From: Oscillospiraceae bacterium
GTDB lineage: Bacteria; Bacillota; Clostridia; Oscillospirales; Ruminococcaceae
Length of the DNA: 64,000 nt
Reading direction: 5' to 3'
Assembly: GCA_017432285.1 (NCBI GenBank)
Contig: JAFRJM010000008.1
Location: 1-64,000, forward strand
Below the pieces are notes generated by a model that did no database searches, had not been told where the DNA came from, and saw only the letters and a program-made list of their open reading frames with translations. Made by a program: the position numbers and the translations under genes. Below, piece after piece: positions 55,801 through 56,979 of the stretch. Within the stretch, counting starts at the first letter, position 1. Every line of letters begins with the position of its first letter.

Positions 55801-56893
55801 CTCCAACGCCGTTCGTGACAGAAACTGTGTTGTCTCCCTCTCCGGCATTCACGTCAACAGTATTGGTGAAGTCCTCGCCGGAACCGAGGGTCCCGTATTT
55901 GGTCTCGACCTTGACTGTATCATCTCCTTCGCCAGTGATGACTTTGAGACTGTTTTCCTGATGGTCCATGGTGACATCAATGCCATCGTCGCCATTCGTG
56001 CCGTAGACAGTAACATCTGCGCCGCCCTCGATGTTGACCTTGTGGTCAAGCGAGAGATAGATGCCGGCAAGTATGACATTGATGCCGTCGATGTTGATCG
56101 TGCCTCCGACAACGACGGATGGCTCTGCTTTCTCATTAATCGTGCTCTTATCTATGAGCTCTCCTTCTGCAGGCTTCGTATATGAACCTTCTCCCAAAAT
56201 ATACAAGACCAGATCGTCACTCACCGTGTCGATCGGTCTTGCTTTAATGTTTATATCTCCGTTGTATGTTCCCGCAGCAACAGTTACAGCGATCTCCTTT
56301 GTGTCGGAGGTCGCTTTGCTCAACGCTTCCTTTACAGCCTTGCTGATAGCGTTCTCGGATTTGGTAACTGTTGTTTTGGTGATCGTCACTTGAGGATCCT
56401 GAGTTTCTGTCGATCCTTCAGGTGCTTCAGGTACTGCAGGTTCCGACGCCTCAACGTTGACTTCGGCGCCGACGGTATTTACTTTTGCCTGACTGTTCTT
56501 GTCAATTGGTTCACCTGTGTCGGTGAGTGTGTATGTGGTCTCTGTAGGATCCATCCCGTAGATCTTGTCTTCTGGGTCTGTTTCGGATGTATCGTTTGTG
56601 ATATAGGTCTCAGTGATCGTTACAGACGGAGCGTCATTCTGGAACGATTTCTGATCATCCTCAACGACATTAACATCACCCGACCCGGATTCTTCAACTA
56701 CTTCAGCTACAGTCGCAGATCCGGATGGTGTTACCATTTCGACAGGAGTCACCTCTTCATCAGCGACTTCTTCAGCCATAACGGCAGGTGTGGGCACAGT
56801 TAAGATGAACAGCATCATGAGCAATAGAGCCAAGATGCTTTTTCCCGCCTTTCCTTTTTTCATCGTTCCTTTGCGATCGCAGCTAGTAGCCAT
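25877..56893 (-). CDS. Giant (10,338-residue) secreted, membrane-anchored LktA-like repeat protein
   Basis: One uninterrupted frame of 31,017 bases encoding about 1 MDa of protein. A signal peptide (basic start, hydrophobic core about 19-33, cleavage after AVMA, residue 40) indicates export. Domains in order: short beta-helix-like segment (195-235); RTX-like G-x-G-D-D-x-[VI] repeats (317-485); beta-solenoid blocks resembling the leukotoxin LktA-family filamentous adhesins; InlB-like repeats (962-1928); a helical insert (2455-2735); a long Ala/Gly/Val-rich array (about 4060-6800); a non-repetitive beta region (6925-8560); 67-residue and 19-residue tandem repeats; a coiled coil (9735-9930); and three C-terminal membrane helices. 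There is no LPxTG. AAAAGGAG lies 6 bases before the ATG at 56893; Met11 (56863) is an alternative. Adhesion or a surface stalk is likely, but function is unproven. Confidence 0.93.
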   Translation of the reverse strand: MATSCDRKGTMKKGKAGKSILALLLMMLFILTVPTPAVMAEEVADEEVTPVEMVTPSGSATVAEVVEESGSGDVNVVEDDQKSFQNDAPSVTITETYITNDTSETDPEDKIYGMDPTETTYTLTDTGEPIDKNSQAKVNTVGAEVNVEASEPAVPEAPEGSTETQDPQVTITKTTVTKSENAISKAVKEALSKATSDTKEIAVTVAAGTYNGDINIKARPIDTVSDDLVLYILGEGSYTKPAEGELIDKSTINEKAEPSVVVGGTINIDGINVILAGIYLSLDHKVNIEGGADVTVYGTNGDDGIDVTMDHQENSLKVITGEGDDTVKVETKYGTLGSGEDFTNTVDVNAGEGDNTVSVTNGVGVIEADIKTGSGDDTVNFTHAGSLVIADIETGEGNNDITFAHNAGTADMDITAGAGNDTVTLTGAAAAKRSKEADSVSVTGSLDVNVGDGDNTISLDAVLANGYSVAQVIAGAGYDVLMLTGQLNSGNDNPLSGTLTKTDESYSGQIRMVASGMDKDFKVSVTSFEFMQDTLEGKPTVELKKLSGTTIKSFTNYTYKYTKQTDPDTGDEIPVSADWTNYTVLLTNLIITGSSVLLGSINIPTVNLTVNAQKVTVDGTVDAASVTIKAADSDVLFDLGDMTGGIGGEALSGSLFDFVATAEINVTKNAKIKAESGAVTMTASTDQTKNIIDLLGSVSDSLNCFNVKVGTAFISLAGEIVSKASTIISAAANVLLEVSNEMLAKLFVPLAFIVTVTEAAVEIMDAKITSGSHLKVNTESTVGIKTTATTGKLPVALSVAVAVNDSHITVGGKSKIKTEGDVELISKAVTTAEAKAARGNVATGTGSTGSSIPNNVSAYIAIEAAVQDGEVKITNEATVDAGGDITLSSAADLSGSAVATSAMPPVAAGEGGADGEDDNSAGSGLASVKTLLKDISLKLFRDTGSRLAARIHGVAEHIAGKTYKVTVKESTNGSVTAPSSANGYEPCLDEKFKANVQYFKYTDDNKYVQDMSVTAGAVIPKNEAYYTLADPVKIIAKPDSGYTVDRVIISYLPKGASAFKTVDSLLGNNELALRQQADGSFIFRMPECDVTIEVKFKEGTSTQTPEEEETDAGLDDLFNEATEGAEEQKEEKDSESAEAVPVGIKYRDIYTEITGTYEGTYYKKLAEDRYTALAENETPQEGVTYYSRASAFEVTDDLQFQVDTEYFVRLASGTYEKASPSEGVDVSSMPNTYYERHGAIISQITKADVGQEFTVIVNPALRYTLTGLYAVYETPFSPASEDKFQAEVDYYCIEDGAYVIQGVKMGAEIPKDKVYYVKDENKLRTVTEEITKNESGAYAYTVPAGVSKDGIFLNATFGKKAGVTGQDTQQTTATNAATAQSSGALAGGVNLNTNNAKIDTTGTVEAKGSITVDATGSAKAEVKADGTAVANPATAAAASPTGPASTPAGPGQVTAAQAIVPYTVYIEPSKGAALKQVPGGDAEKGIFVLKVVSPTNNFSNDDGKVTFTYTNEAGAVQTGKATLDTTKGTYVVDLSTLKIKSGTQVNIKLQDFTTGAEVVGEYLIANTVTIESTTNGTITHTSGRPGSSVYSFKITPDTGYTVPAAAESTGTEDETPAPTGAYLTYVKTVAATAESAATEETVKIALNKDSNGNYFFKPAELTGLKKGSAITVGVVFVQNKHNVNTAVLQGGTPSTTAGSIVFETSTVTPAEGETPTQAVEAATVKFKLDATSSVNGQLVKITVKYTLDGQETVKEFEEAGADGWYSFEMPDTDVTISADFFDQMHTIALDTTGANAAGNVKASHTKASAGETITISVTPEAAAEGYKITGLTISVTREDNTIIPEIDVTKNADGTWSWKIAPKYMYNNLQYDFDEVDYTFNFRPVLALKALTLKAGASTNGQITLDSSKADSGDTISFTVQPGDGYKIVNGSVEVSITSGAQTQVVKATGVGTKYTCKLPANIAEGSTAEVRARFTPGVQQNAGSGAGGKSTVSAGVSVAVGVVKNTITAEVENATVKAQGLTVNAASETTGTVEALAGYSQGDIGIGGAVAVNVGKAKTHAVVYSTAKLELSGGELNATASSKTAFATKGDAQGKETSKSVGVGAGIAVQVTGIETIAEIEDKTPITITEDLSGMEISATSSDTQRVDAAAGSAGGISVTPVLSLLVTGTETRAKLGSGTKKITCAGDIKIAANSDITRTLTADAAAAGGSVAVGGSFAISVLKDVTNAKLSRSVNTKGLSVTTTARNRTSSSSKASASGAASSPSSGSGSSDSGSSDSGSSDPDGKSGADKQADGMLGGAGKLSSHVNAGGTDPSSMRGSTASRQGASTTEGSIDVAAAFTLNIHKIYAKAEIDPDLTVTAKGVDGDGGAVIVMALAKNEDNITANGSASNGKIGVGVAVAINIVTYENIAVIGDSSVTADKLVLIAGMIESDSGSGDGESSAPDTNYGWLTDLLYKAVADLAKDIADALGIADIFGKSAQQVIAKMVGDAFDAAKDELLKGTGLEQLLESNPYEKVKENLADFVTMFLSIPDKLKETVDSLLGEPGPTVWDRVKAVLLNYLKTDAWPVIQDAILTNIVQVVRPMLADFLNPANTGGEVPENSQLGQRLKEAFIGENGILITARDKIIDDLIAKITEVAAEYSISIPSRENMNAEGFKTAVTDSLKAIALKVGGTLTDGICNITELKNFLRSGRVGEILKQNLMDALKEAGKALTNAAIDELTGILGVKVAVEEVPNSHTFTTDAIAGAGGKQAAVAGSVAIAVIKGTTAATIAGTKIASTKYVTVTGDLTIKAEGNQIEKTTASAAEDSRGKANANLNAGQGTGVNGADGTQTPPAVIKPAEISNTTISVSAGGKAEVDGREVTLTPDPGMRIRRVTVTYQKKDGTKVMVEVPIFGDNKFTSPEIGTTGEEVDIILAGRNVKVKAGSMLEYRVVFVSEDTQSVKDVDLTVEGKGSGTLKAGNTHGGLSEGMVEQYYYLTAKPETGYELDTKQVYFTYTKPDGSPVTVSVGPESIYSESGYAFTIVRTKDDDGNWTSKLKLDINSDNKSYDIKDGSLVSAELIFISKTTLSVKKEKKVGESGTGYAGMDMTKKEENSDNTWTVTYEDKVTQSGQSTATVRGTVKILNVNAARQGAEPRAEYEDRIAIIVNPAAGYKLTKLYIKYTPEKDPNSTEQPTEKKQDIVTTDSSIIDPDGGTAYLFYMPAANTEIVAVFEADSNPAAQDAGQQKTQGGKTIGAGAGFAMTYTELNVTAGIGENRTVSAGTADIRAVSVHSTQTAGVAGTDPLAGASASGEQTQTTKDISLDASVAVTVVDDVVKAIVDNGSKVTVTGKDEVSVDPEDPKSALVSFNLSAYQKGQAVTKASSFAAGKSTAVGAAVTVNITDSAVAATLNGIVNASGSANLSAKTFNRDDSEALATAMGADLDRYLNKFASGAQKTQDTANRLLAGEYFGQSGQDQNQNQNNNQQTTGTQDKVNNTLDKNKSGTGSTDKKANLSSNALRSQDAKGESTQKAQTTGNNGMTEANNNNPNNTTLQNGSATKSQNFQVAAAVGLNITKHKANTVLKGSLIANGNIIIAAENRGNFLTKGTGIAMSLAQNSNSIAAGVSVSVDKNEATVEIDGKVIAKADEKGNRGDVDITAHTTQNMDGKYKGLLAAQSLAGAVSGQGKLSIAGSMSVVTDDAKTKVTIVSSEDKPAEVTGGRVTIEAKDKTKLAIRAGGVSVSKGSNVGVGVAFAMIYANNVIDVSIGDYARIDGSSIVINAEKTKVDFSDFESAIDLSTFITDTSDLEPEDKPNAPKGFINLDKDKNDPDASYTVDINVTTADAVNLVDALNVLSSQNYYAEAIAGSIMTSGSTGEQSKASVAGSVALVVFRNNVNASIGEHARITASGCTYRIYKDTEGNIYYVLDDTVYTEAENGLLEEAGFETGTFGVTAQAEQAEINGAKYDQYVVGERIFYVYKNRVWEMVNGKLERSNVTMSIINGYETDETVDRGMILRADDEANIRIIAGSLSAAPSKFGVGITAAWLDNEDTVNASVGEGTKITVDSGGYEQSAGAKANTMVLTVAASISTGAQQSELTAGGALNVISSESKVTSGVGASSQITSAEDLTVKSSTENSSILISLSASGGNSKVAAGGTVAVVIDKASAKTTVGAGSVLKSTYKDVNIKAINNEKLINVLAAASAAPSGEAVIAGNVGVLVSQTAANVTVEDGVKITAARDVNILTDTSSELVTAAAAVSLGGTKVGTGATIVVNVVHRSATVTVGKAEITAEEGNVLISSTGKDSNIILGLAAAAAEGNSLAGTVPIFVSDATVTTTVDAGAKITAGDSIGVIADAEDELYILGGGLAVGLGTAAVGATVGVAVLDRTTSATVGNGAVLTAKASKNGIGIYTPHNRKTRRGVIVEAAARDTTVLAGVSAAATAGTAAVAGTIVTLVIKNSSTAEVGENVVITSGDEENGDGDVEVAASDDSLVFGFAGSLSAAGTVGVGATVSVLVFSKTVEAVNKAKTTWASNTVNVHADDTSKLILLAIGFGAAGTAGIAGDVNAMVYNDTVTAGLGGTVTGRRMINVSATSDNMLVNVAAGVAAGGTAGVSAVVLVTYFEGTTEAIIYDNAKLYTTLEPEEDTSEPAGDEADDPEADPSDSVTTVKPVDPTGNITVYAESKEIVTGDGAGAALGGTAGVGGTVDVIVTKLQTSAKTGTGVTVEATGDFSVDAKDTYGLVAIVATVALGGTAGVGVTALVSVSLGEVAASIGGSNTISARNVKVHAEDNRDLVTADGTVAVGGVAGVGATVTVIIAGAKMSQDAHDTLYGSKEIGGKSYDVYEYWPNGIPEDKSKADSISLYKNNGVFYWFVYNEDTKQYDFVPYTATINEEYLSKDGMDPLEQLKYAFDKGAPAAKASKPDENEMNAALQGDGQKPGDADYSSYGQGGKTYETEEGETLYIYVESANDGEYVAYDEKKATEDQKNQQKYRYDAETDSYIAVTQSYSSATFDSTADGESGRSTFTASPITIAETGEDGKEVTKTLSDSVSATVAAGTKITAVSDITVSANDVISALIISGTAAVGGTAGVGVGVTVAVLHSNVVAKVDDNVTLTAGGKITVEAISGSVEKDTEDAIATLPGSSENNPISADTAKEQNAQADTQAESTETTSTIRLISIMAAGGTAGVGVSCAILMVHSDVTAELAGDVLKAATVDVTAGMKYGKVLTANVALAGGAVGVNASYAMTDFEGSAKAIISGDAKIQNVSSEINVKNEGTTNAKTVSVAVAGGGVAVNAGVALSINRTTVRSYIGPNVTVTSAKENKTYPDITVSHNYSATAESVIVSVALGGVAVGATAAVAINKLDAVSYVGLDPDTTTGTAAGNIDAGSLTVTGTASGDTSVTDVGVSAGGVAVNAAVALAMGNARNIASVRNIKLTLTRELAVSAALNGEVESITTSIAVGGVAVGATVAAAIAGSINKAVVDLDANNAVVGSVIVEAGTETAPNNSDARVLGITGGAGGVAANVNVGLALNKTENTASVKGTGNIRVTGFEKQTESGNIKVDEFTVQAFGRGRANAALYSAAIGGAAVNMSIAVASLQNTQTAETDIGSLTGNKTDTAATAVTVKSVQTEQDGKRTTYLFKSKDDHGNDVTQQVSFTDGMANAYIFAAGVGLIAANVSVATSICNSSNIVLFKVGKLTAGDVTLTGGGKSTAKAKVDNVSVGIVTMGVLMGFSYAAGTFSTTAEVGSNAKWTVGDITITNDYVSDAKATVTPAAGGVQVSAVDIGLNTAFAINMTKAYAGLKGYVKSEIEAADVAVNMTGLSHAAAEVITPSFKAGEYSLTANAVFAFNRTVQNAYFDNVELKANELKVISNLNAEDDDDVAGAAARVGGAAGPGVKFSLVTLQANIAYADFRAENKATGSGLDLDIMNDVEFSTESASIAYATVIQDSEVSFISASLTLVASFADGTFTSSVSTNGKKIKAKNISVTNTYRTRSDATSAAATKGVKAAAADIGFNLAHSEASATAEASLNGTEDDSEACAGTSDEDDFIKNGTVTVKVIGSATASSGFVAPAFSLEGVRIAINVVTADLTGTQTAKISGIKVYAGQVDVVSEFNNEDEFEDLYAAEALQSVGGESDSNSFSASFSGIDIKANTARARANTGSYAVTDGAEFDVEGSITVSSVGRALARAAVVTETASVKLLGVGIMTTEANADAEFVAEMINTSGTISAQTLTVKSEYTAMADADTAQPTGGISVALLDVKVNSATANVGANGTATVSGSGKMTILGTASVTVTGKINANAGIQVAISVSGVDVAVNYTNAVLKATQEASLGLLGKSKVGDLTLKSEIAEAKSTSVTGPGDSKAGGDDIKIIGVTSNTSFAHSNTTNTAKVVGGTLEVEPTKNGDTTYGLGTALIHATTTSEVSAAARNRDTIGVALVGGLVAKSRSEDKVEAIISAAVITTKGDLTLKGEGYTTSSAEAQMGAFIGGGKASVSEARAYIGDIEVTAINTQANPLVAQLLGEDAKEVTVKTPQTVNAYADGSTVTAGGSVTISATNKGTATADVKSGIVISGVSIDDSTLPTYAAYSTEASAKNGSSVKAGKNINISVTDVQTASSIANSVGIGFAVDAKKTYGANYVNTVSNIVIDGVLDAGVGVNATIDSDATMTAKTMAVGGGLFEVQGIKAYNTLIRNANIAVNAGAKIKADFGDINIIVKTGLADKINTAAKSTGAGAVAKGDADVKVTINSTAEIAVGSGAEIFDRFNTITIRTDSSVNSMTANVHADASGLAQVPHATNTINIDTFSTINIVGDSDSKSHVRIEGRYVYIQAAMSEIGMDVSSYAKGTGAVAAGIKAENVMPVNMTSTTGLVNTDVIGHDGTTIYASTSPNYRSNNIYALARTQLNAVGESNAVSNPKITAKSNLSITGNSSYTGADLLATTYGLSEDRVRNALNTNGFLVQEKDDKSFKVTITQKSEIKGFTLYLGDAAGGIYIDVYRDESGAVAVRQVGVRKEEEIWSFKDGSLEFRNIFNYLPGKASLYDRSGNVKTNITNLKVYDQTMIPTVTVTNSTDVSLIFNNVTFKNAGFVNPRVFINGDRKYDAPLHTTWSPLFRVENSGKGNVTLNGLVLAYNGTSEFEWTGKEGGGQLLSTDSVTVANMAKNGNEVIRPLWTHVLTVKGASAVGRVVNGKEEPLYAWIFKGTDGTNGIVNVKAEGDIYLDLTPIVPVILDSVDSNSISNAQVPDGAADVQTVISDKGSVKLTFSTGYIVYMTRDAQTVTIPTPGTLEYADNTTVELAKDYVITGMDMLEYYMTSYDPVSRLYQYTLPNGTVFYLDEKGAVSRIEEGGTVSAVGDYKFNYDKGVLKSLTLQEGVTIELTDGTLTVEEDVFFNVLMEAIDTDWLVKTQGLFDNERGIVIRMAKEVGSSYKEVEFKISELAKWSGYTWYFMEGLRPGTKAGEILDDGVKSFLIAYDETNHKVRFFIVDSADTQKSDTIDDMFKNLMYENGDVTTEGNNYRTSRSKWEAFWASNDLFKSTSQVLITNTGTEFVTKEFLGTKWTVKTVKDGNTYKYYYLDGKDYVELAVMSNAIGYTVKTTSADGLTGIYKDLWGYFWTPVYNEHALTKVKVVTLDITNTVNGMPGYKVLCEIEANQDDGSFLMTQPKHVAFHGYKWPTKRYDPQTRYITFTYVKLAEASASLTNEHFTTESYYVAVDTKKNERHIYPVYNEAGQVTGYEERWDKGNGVIGRADVTIEGQAFVETPTNIYKLVSSTNTSVGFKISDSDPGVGGFKFVWSEALKPIATTDTSKTYETGYIYLDKDGKMVGAPDDYKVRITTDLNGNITSVQVIKFTPGSNFETDQELTPVKDSVIYYTTLNGETQIITDYDVELDYPASSSTSGESSVSTSIMLKEWYEAGDENDRRSVNTAGPYYIIHYDAYTQTVGSGDATYLVPAHDVHLIVDVDNNLVVLDVLYPGTENEVTVTVENSGYSLGSIYYFQTNKIVWTATASQSITVGETTVTGTKYENADEGTFFLDASGYVYALQNDTWTKIEGITRKAEDFNTVAGKETIYIDSEKQTKLYADIDDYDALVAETVSSIKTYTKADDGSFVETAYVMSLPHEDPDDSTSDRIVRIGEPDIVEVISDAVKHVQTTEKVLKNASNITFKRSGMPNKGEIDFANQRSDVIPCQDGTETALVLRFTELLPGEKPQMLFYGEISGIKLNTVTLPLTQNDVKIPETINKSYRITDTLYVSDVTFNGVKNALVIQINPAMNFSSRYDSKIYISTNVKAEELKAGEGHPVITILQGQQIMRELRTDHIATDLNGTYWYVQLDKNGDYSWDDIDPSDVHLNSDGTGYIDYTFNGNKIHYLEITLEDDENDSDNPEKVLYYRFPIFNGTAYTYVKAGSDGSLRLDPNKQNQAEVEKAITMRVFTDTKGTDFNIGLVSAANGDVTIIMTDPNGSVLDGDGKPDNTDIYAPEGTVLIISDSAGQIGEDENPLEIEAEVLDIRNFDGEEIVETETHLYVEEGDLLIKNDITVDAVVWDIKTYDGSVIFADTADAEEGIYDLTVINGGTAEIATNKVQNADKSWSDNASAESPGKVLIDELTVQGAADGTASTLIIDAEGDVATANETFTYAYAEITSRKGSFTALDLAVAGSCVAITAGEDCEVNEVTVEGAADGIVSILIVYAEGDVSTANETFTDAYAEITAHEGSFTALDLTLTGSYVAITAGEDCEVNEVTVDGAADGSVSTLIIDAGGDVSTDNETFTDAYVEIIAHEGSFTALDIAVTRSEVTVFAGSDGEVHEIRAYDSDLNMDMGGDLRFDNAIVRMTDLTLAAGKVLRMREGGGNDCSEYGQHAFIQIDEDDTAADSSITLSGEESIGESDCTLIVDIPEDITLVIPKVGDLYLESLEIIPQKENADGDPEYIRITADDLKFGVDSVTHPDNPKVNEFTGTEVESHEKIEGDYLDHIVDELRPEDLPFQTPEEIAERVIDQKGDDWLTIVNSEAVVKVIEDSKLGKDIVTLATDDQIDNVLSNLRTNDKTASSTDKELAEWVIKNTKAYPQLKGKLESGQKLTDEEILSVVNGYEPSDSKDKKAWREKKISGIITAKDKNGKTVGASELWDVMKEADTDEDRTALLAAIIEKQVEKGSKIETIYDLPGVVTGLLTEEEIKAIKQAAIDHSEIPAEAESGYNDEEPKGLTIEIGTATGNANIYNDGDINITVNGESDLTAEYIRSERGDIDINVEKGSLLSTDSSKENILGGNVVLKASEDIGASIGAVDLQQRDNKPAVVVNLADTDESEISPGTVHLDENGKWVFDVALTYDWARKDIEDATMRLDAESENGSIALNEVEGGTGIGIISAAEDVAVTTDGDLTDVRADEEKEQGKDNITSGNDTVVEAPNGAAGTSESPIEVNVGGHMTADTKDDIHVESDEDLSITADTQDGTVTVSTDGDLVLDNTANAAHGTGDITVYAEAGGNAEVTITGDIRNSSEVTAGENAAVKAGEDIIGTDIEAVENVAVEAGGDIIRAEITAGENAAVEAGGDISRTDIKASEEADVKAGEDIANTYVEAGRDTAVEAGGDIVNTDIKAGENAVVNVGGDVTNTDVEAGENAMILTGGDIINADIEAGENADVIAGGNIVNTNVDAGATAHIEAEGSVTAGSGNLIAGDDVVIIADSDGNGVGSVGTSDKPVRVDTASGNTGSGTLEVSGAEVYIKEVSGDLVIDHVAATEGDAEITAPGSITDMNAEDLLKEADQALKEASDADNIASTAEDRANVLNENAKELEDKADKAESEAEAAREEADKAEEDAKKAADEAKELKDEIQKINDEIKEIESDPDLTEEKKAEKIAELNRQKEELEMQLTDKEKEAQEAADKAKELDEIADGKEEEAADAREEADKARETADKALDEAKEKRKEADRAQAKADDLLERAKNEGASISTEGDLTIHSGGDIGSDDNSLNLAVSGSLTVGAPGDVSITNNGDLHIADLDADGNADKGRNVSITANGDLTCDAVIAGDKADINTLSGGNVGSSEKPFDLDVNEINGTIAGDATITNEGDLKVNDLTVGGKLNLTVGGDLTAGDMKEGTANITAKEAVIRADGDVGTKEKPLVTAVDTLSVTGKDISIHSITDLEINRIEGRDVMIDVDGKTTAGKSPVNIIANNLDLSSYGSIGTEEHPLVISVSGRVNITNVYGHQFTINVYSAIEELIPTTWYRKEADEEEEEVKPAPVPATKPSNNGGNGTQTEEKEWALTNFILTLANILMALLLLWLYLRKKKRGEATAADKVKLIALGPAIASLTTYVLTENMQGKMIAADKWTAMMLLYFVADMGVLYYTERYKNPSKEQ
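25880..26180 (-). other. C-terminal three-helix membrane anchor of the giant protein
   Basis: Residues about 10,239-10,338. After a low-complexity linker (PATKPSNNGGNGTQTEEK) come W-A-L-T-N-F-I-L-T and a hydrophobic helix ending in RKKKRGE, then two further hydrophobic helices (LIALGPAIASLTTYVL and TAMMLLYFVADMGVLYY) and a polar tail. Basic residues after the first helix fit a cytoplasmic loop. There is no sorting motif, so retention by the membrane itself is inferred. The W-A-L-x-N-x-I-L-T type start is one I associate with large clostridial surface proteins, but I cannot confirm that here. Confidence 0.75.
27105..27690 (-). other. Coiled-coil segment of the giant protein
   Basis: Residues about 9,735-9,930 are almost purely Ala, Glu, Lys, Asp and Leu with heptad spacing (EADKAEEDAKKAADEAKELKDEI, split by one short SDPDLT turn). 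This predicts a helical hairpin or long coiled coil about 190 residues long, placed between beta-solenoid rungs and the membrane anchor. It could act as a rigid stalk or oligomerisation element. Confidence 0.8.
27960..28470 (-). repeat. 19-residue (57-bp) tandem repeats, about nine copies
   Basis: Within the giant gene (residues about 9,475-9,645). The unit reads approximately AGENAxVxAGGDIxxTDIE and repeats about nine times every 57 bases without gaps; the recurring DNA block is ATATCTCCGCCTGCT on the plus strand. The length and the alternating polar/hydrophobic pattern fit one rung of a beta-solenoid per repeat. Copies differ enough in sequence that the array is not perfectly uniform. Confidence 0.85.
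29370..30030 (-). other. Helical segment of the giant protein
   Basis: Residues about 8,955-9,175. Composition changes from beta-repeat to charged helix-forming sequence (EIAERVIDQKGDDWL, DRTALLAAIIEKQVEKG, TEEEIKAIKQAAIDH), with W and Y residues that are rare elsewhere in the protein. It may be a folded globular module between the 67-residue and 19-residue repeat zones. No family recognised. Confidence 0.6.
30540..31130 (-). repeat. 67-residue (201-bp) tandem repeats, about three copies
   Basis: Residues about 8,588-8,785 of the giant protein. Landmarks NETFT-x-AY-x-EI, GSFTALD, AITAGEDCEVNEVTV and GAADG recur every 201 bases (plus-strand AATGTCTC at about 30,640, 30,840 and 31,040). DNA similarity between copies is high, including silent positions, which points to recent tandem duplication. 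Each unit carries one or two cysteines, rare in the rest of the protein. Confidence 0.85.
31200..36120 (-). other. Non-repetitive beta-rich region of the giant protein
   Basis: Residues about 6,925-8,560. This stretch lacks the Ala/Gly-rich repeat and is rich in Tyr, Trp, Lys and Asp, with many short strand-like pieces (for example VAFHGYKWPTKRYDP, TWYFMEGLRPGTKAG). It is the best candidate for the binding or adhesive head of the molecule by composition, but no domain family is recognised. Confidence 0.55.
36500..44720 (-). repeat. Long Ala/Gly/Val-rich degenerate repeat array in the giant protein
   Basis: Residues about 4,060-6,800. Units of roughly 50 residues combine a segment such as VAVGGTAGVGATVxVxV with an ASIGxxxxVxA-type segment and a LxVxAxxxx linker. 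They occur dozens of times with high degeneracy. The pattern matches what I know of LktA-family filamentous adhesins and fits a beta-solenoid. It is interrupted by an acidic linker near 42,930-43,030 and by a soluble-looking insert (41,890-42,480). Confidence 0.75.
41890..42480 (-). other. Tyr-rich inserted module in the giant protein
   Basis: Residues about 4,805-5,000. A break in the Ala/Gly array begins at SQDAHDTLYGSKEIGGKSYDVY and is rich in Tyr, Asp and Lys (NNGVFYWFVYNED, GETLYIYVES, KYRYDAETDSYIAV). The repeated Y-x-Y pairs resemble cell-surface repeat strands. Its place within one solenoid repeat suggests a loop-inserted domain projecting from the fibre. No family recognised. Confidence 0.55.
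46265..46530 (-). other. Asn/Gln-rich low-complexity linker in the giant protein
   Basis: Residues about 3,455-3,543 run through GQDQNQNQNNNQQTTG, NNTLDKNKSG and NNNNPNNTT, with almost no hydrophobic residues. This is predicted to be disordered and flexible, joining two solenoid blocks. Confidence 0.8.
48690..49530 (-). other. Helical insert (about 280 residues) in the giant protein
   Basis: Residues about 2,455-2,735 are amphipathic helices (LLYKAVADLAKDIADALG, KVKENLADFVTMFL, ILKQNLMDALKEAGKAL) set into surrounding beta-solenoid sequence, just after a Ser/Gly linker (50,030-50,130). Composition and length suggest a folded helical domain. No family is recognised. Confidence 0.65.
51110..54010 (-). 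repeat. InlB-like repeats in the giant protein
   Basis: Residues about 962-1,928 contain several degenerate copies of a pattern like STNGSVTAxS...G..xxFxxxPxxGYxVxxVxIxY, matching the divergent InlB B-repeat/bacterial surface repeat type. Two copies also share KFxAxVxYY...YV...IPKxxxYY (near 53,850 and 53,000). An acidic linker (about 53,450-53,610) splits the region. Similar repeats return near 47,200-48,350. They are common in Gram-positive surface proteins. Confidence 0.7.
55440..55945 (-). repeat. RTX-like degenerate glycine/aspartate repeats in the giant protein
   Basis: Residues about 317-485 include six copies close to [TAV]-G-[ESAD]-G-[DN]-[DN]-[TD]-[VI] (TGEGDDTV, AGEGDNTV, TGSGDDTV, TGEGNNDI, AGAGNDTV, VGDGDNTI). 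They are spaced by 20-45 residues rather than the tight nonapeptide of true RTX toxins, so calcium binding is possible but uncertain. No type I secretion genes accompany the gene. Confidence 0.65.
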
Positions 56894-56979
56894 AACGCGC
56901 TCCTTTTGGTCTTTTGACCTGTTGTTATGTTATACCGTCCAGCGGTGTATTTTTTATAAGAGATCAGACTCAGTCTGAT
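56894..56979 (-). promoter_or_regulatory. Junction before the giant gene: hairpin over the preceding stop, small hairpin before the ribosome site
   Basis: ATCAGACT-C-AGTCTGAT (56963-56979) is a perfect 8-bp inverted repeat that includes the TPR gene's stop codon. It is followed on the minus strand by TCTCTTATAAAAAATA, a weak terminator-like tail. Further on, GGTC-AAAA-GACC (56908-56919) sits just before AAAAGGAG. The pair may attenuate transcription or tune translation of the giant gene. A TATAAC near 56930 could be a -10 box, but I find no good -35. Confidence 0.5.
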
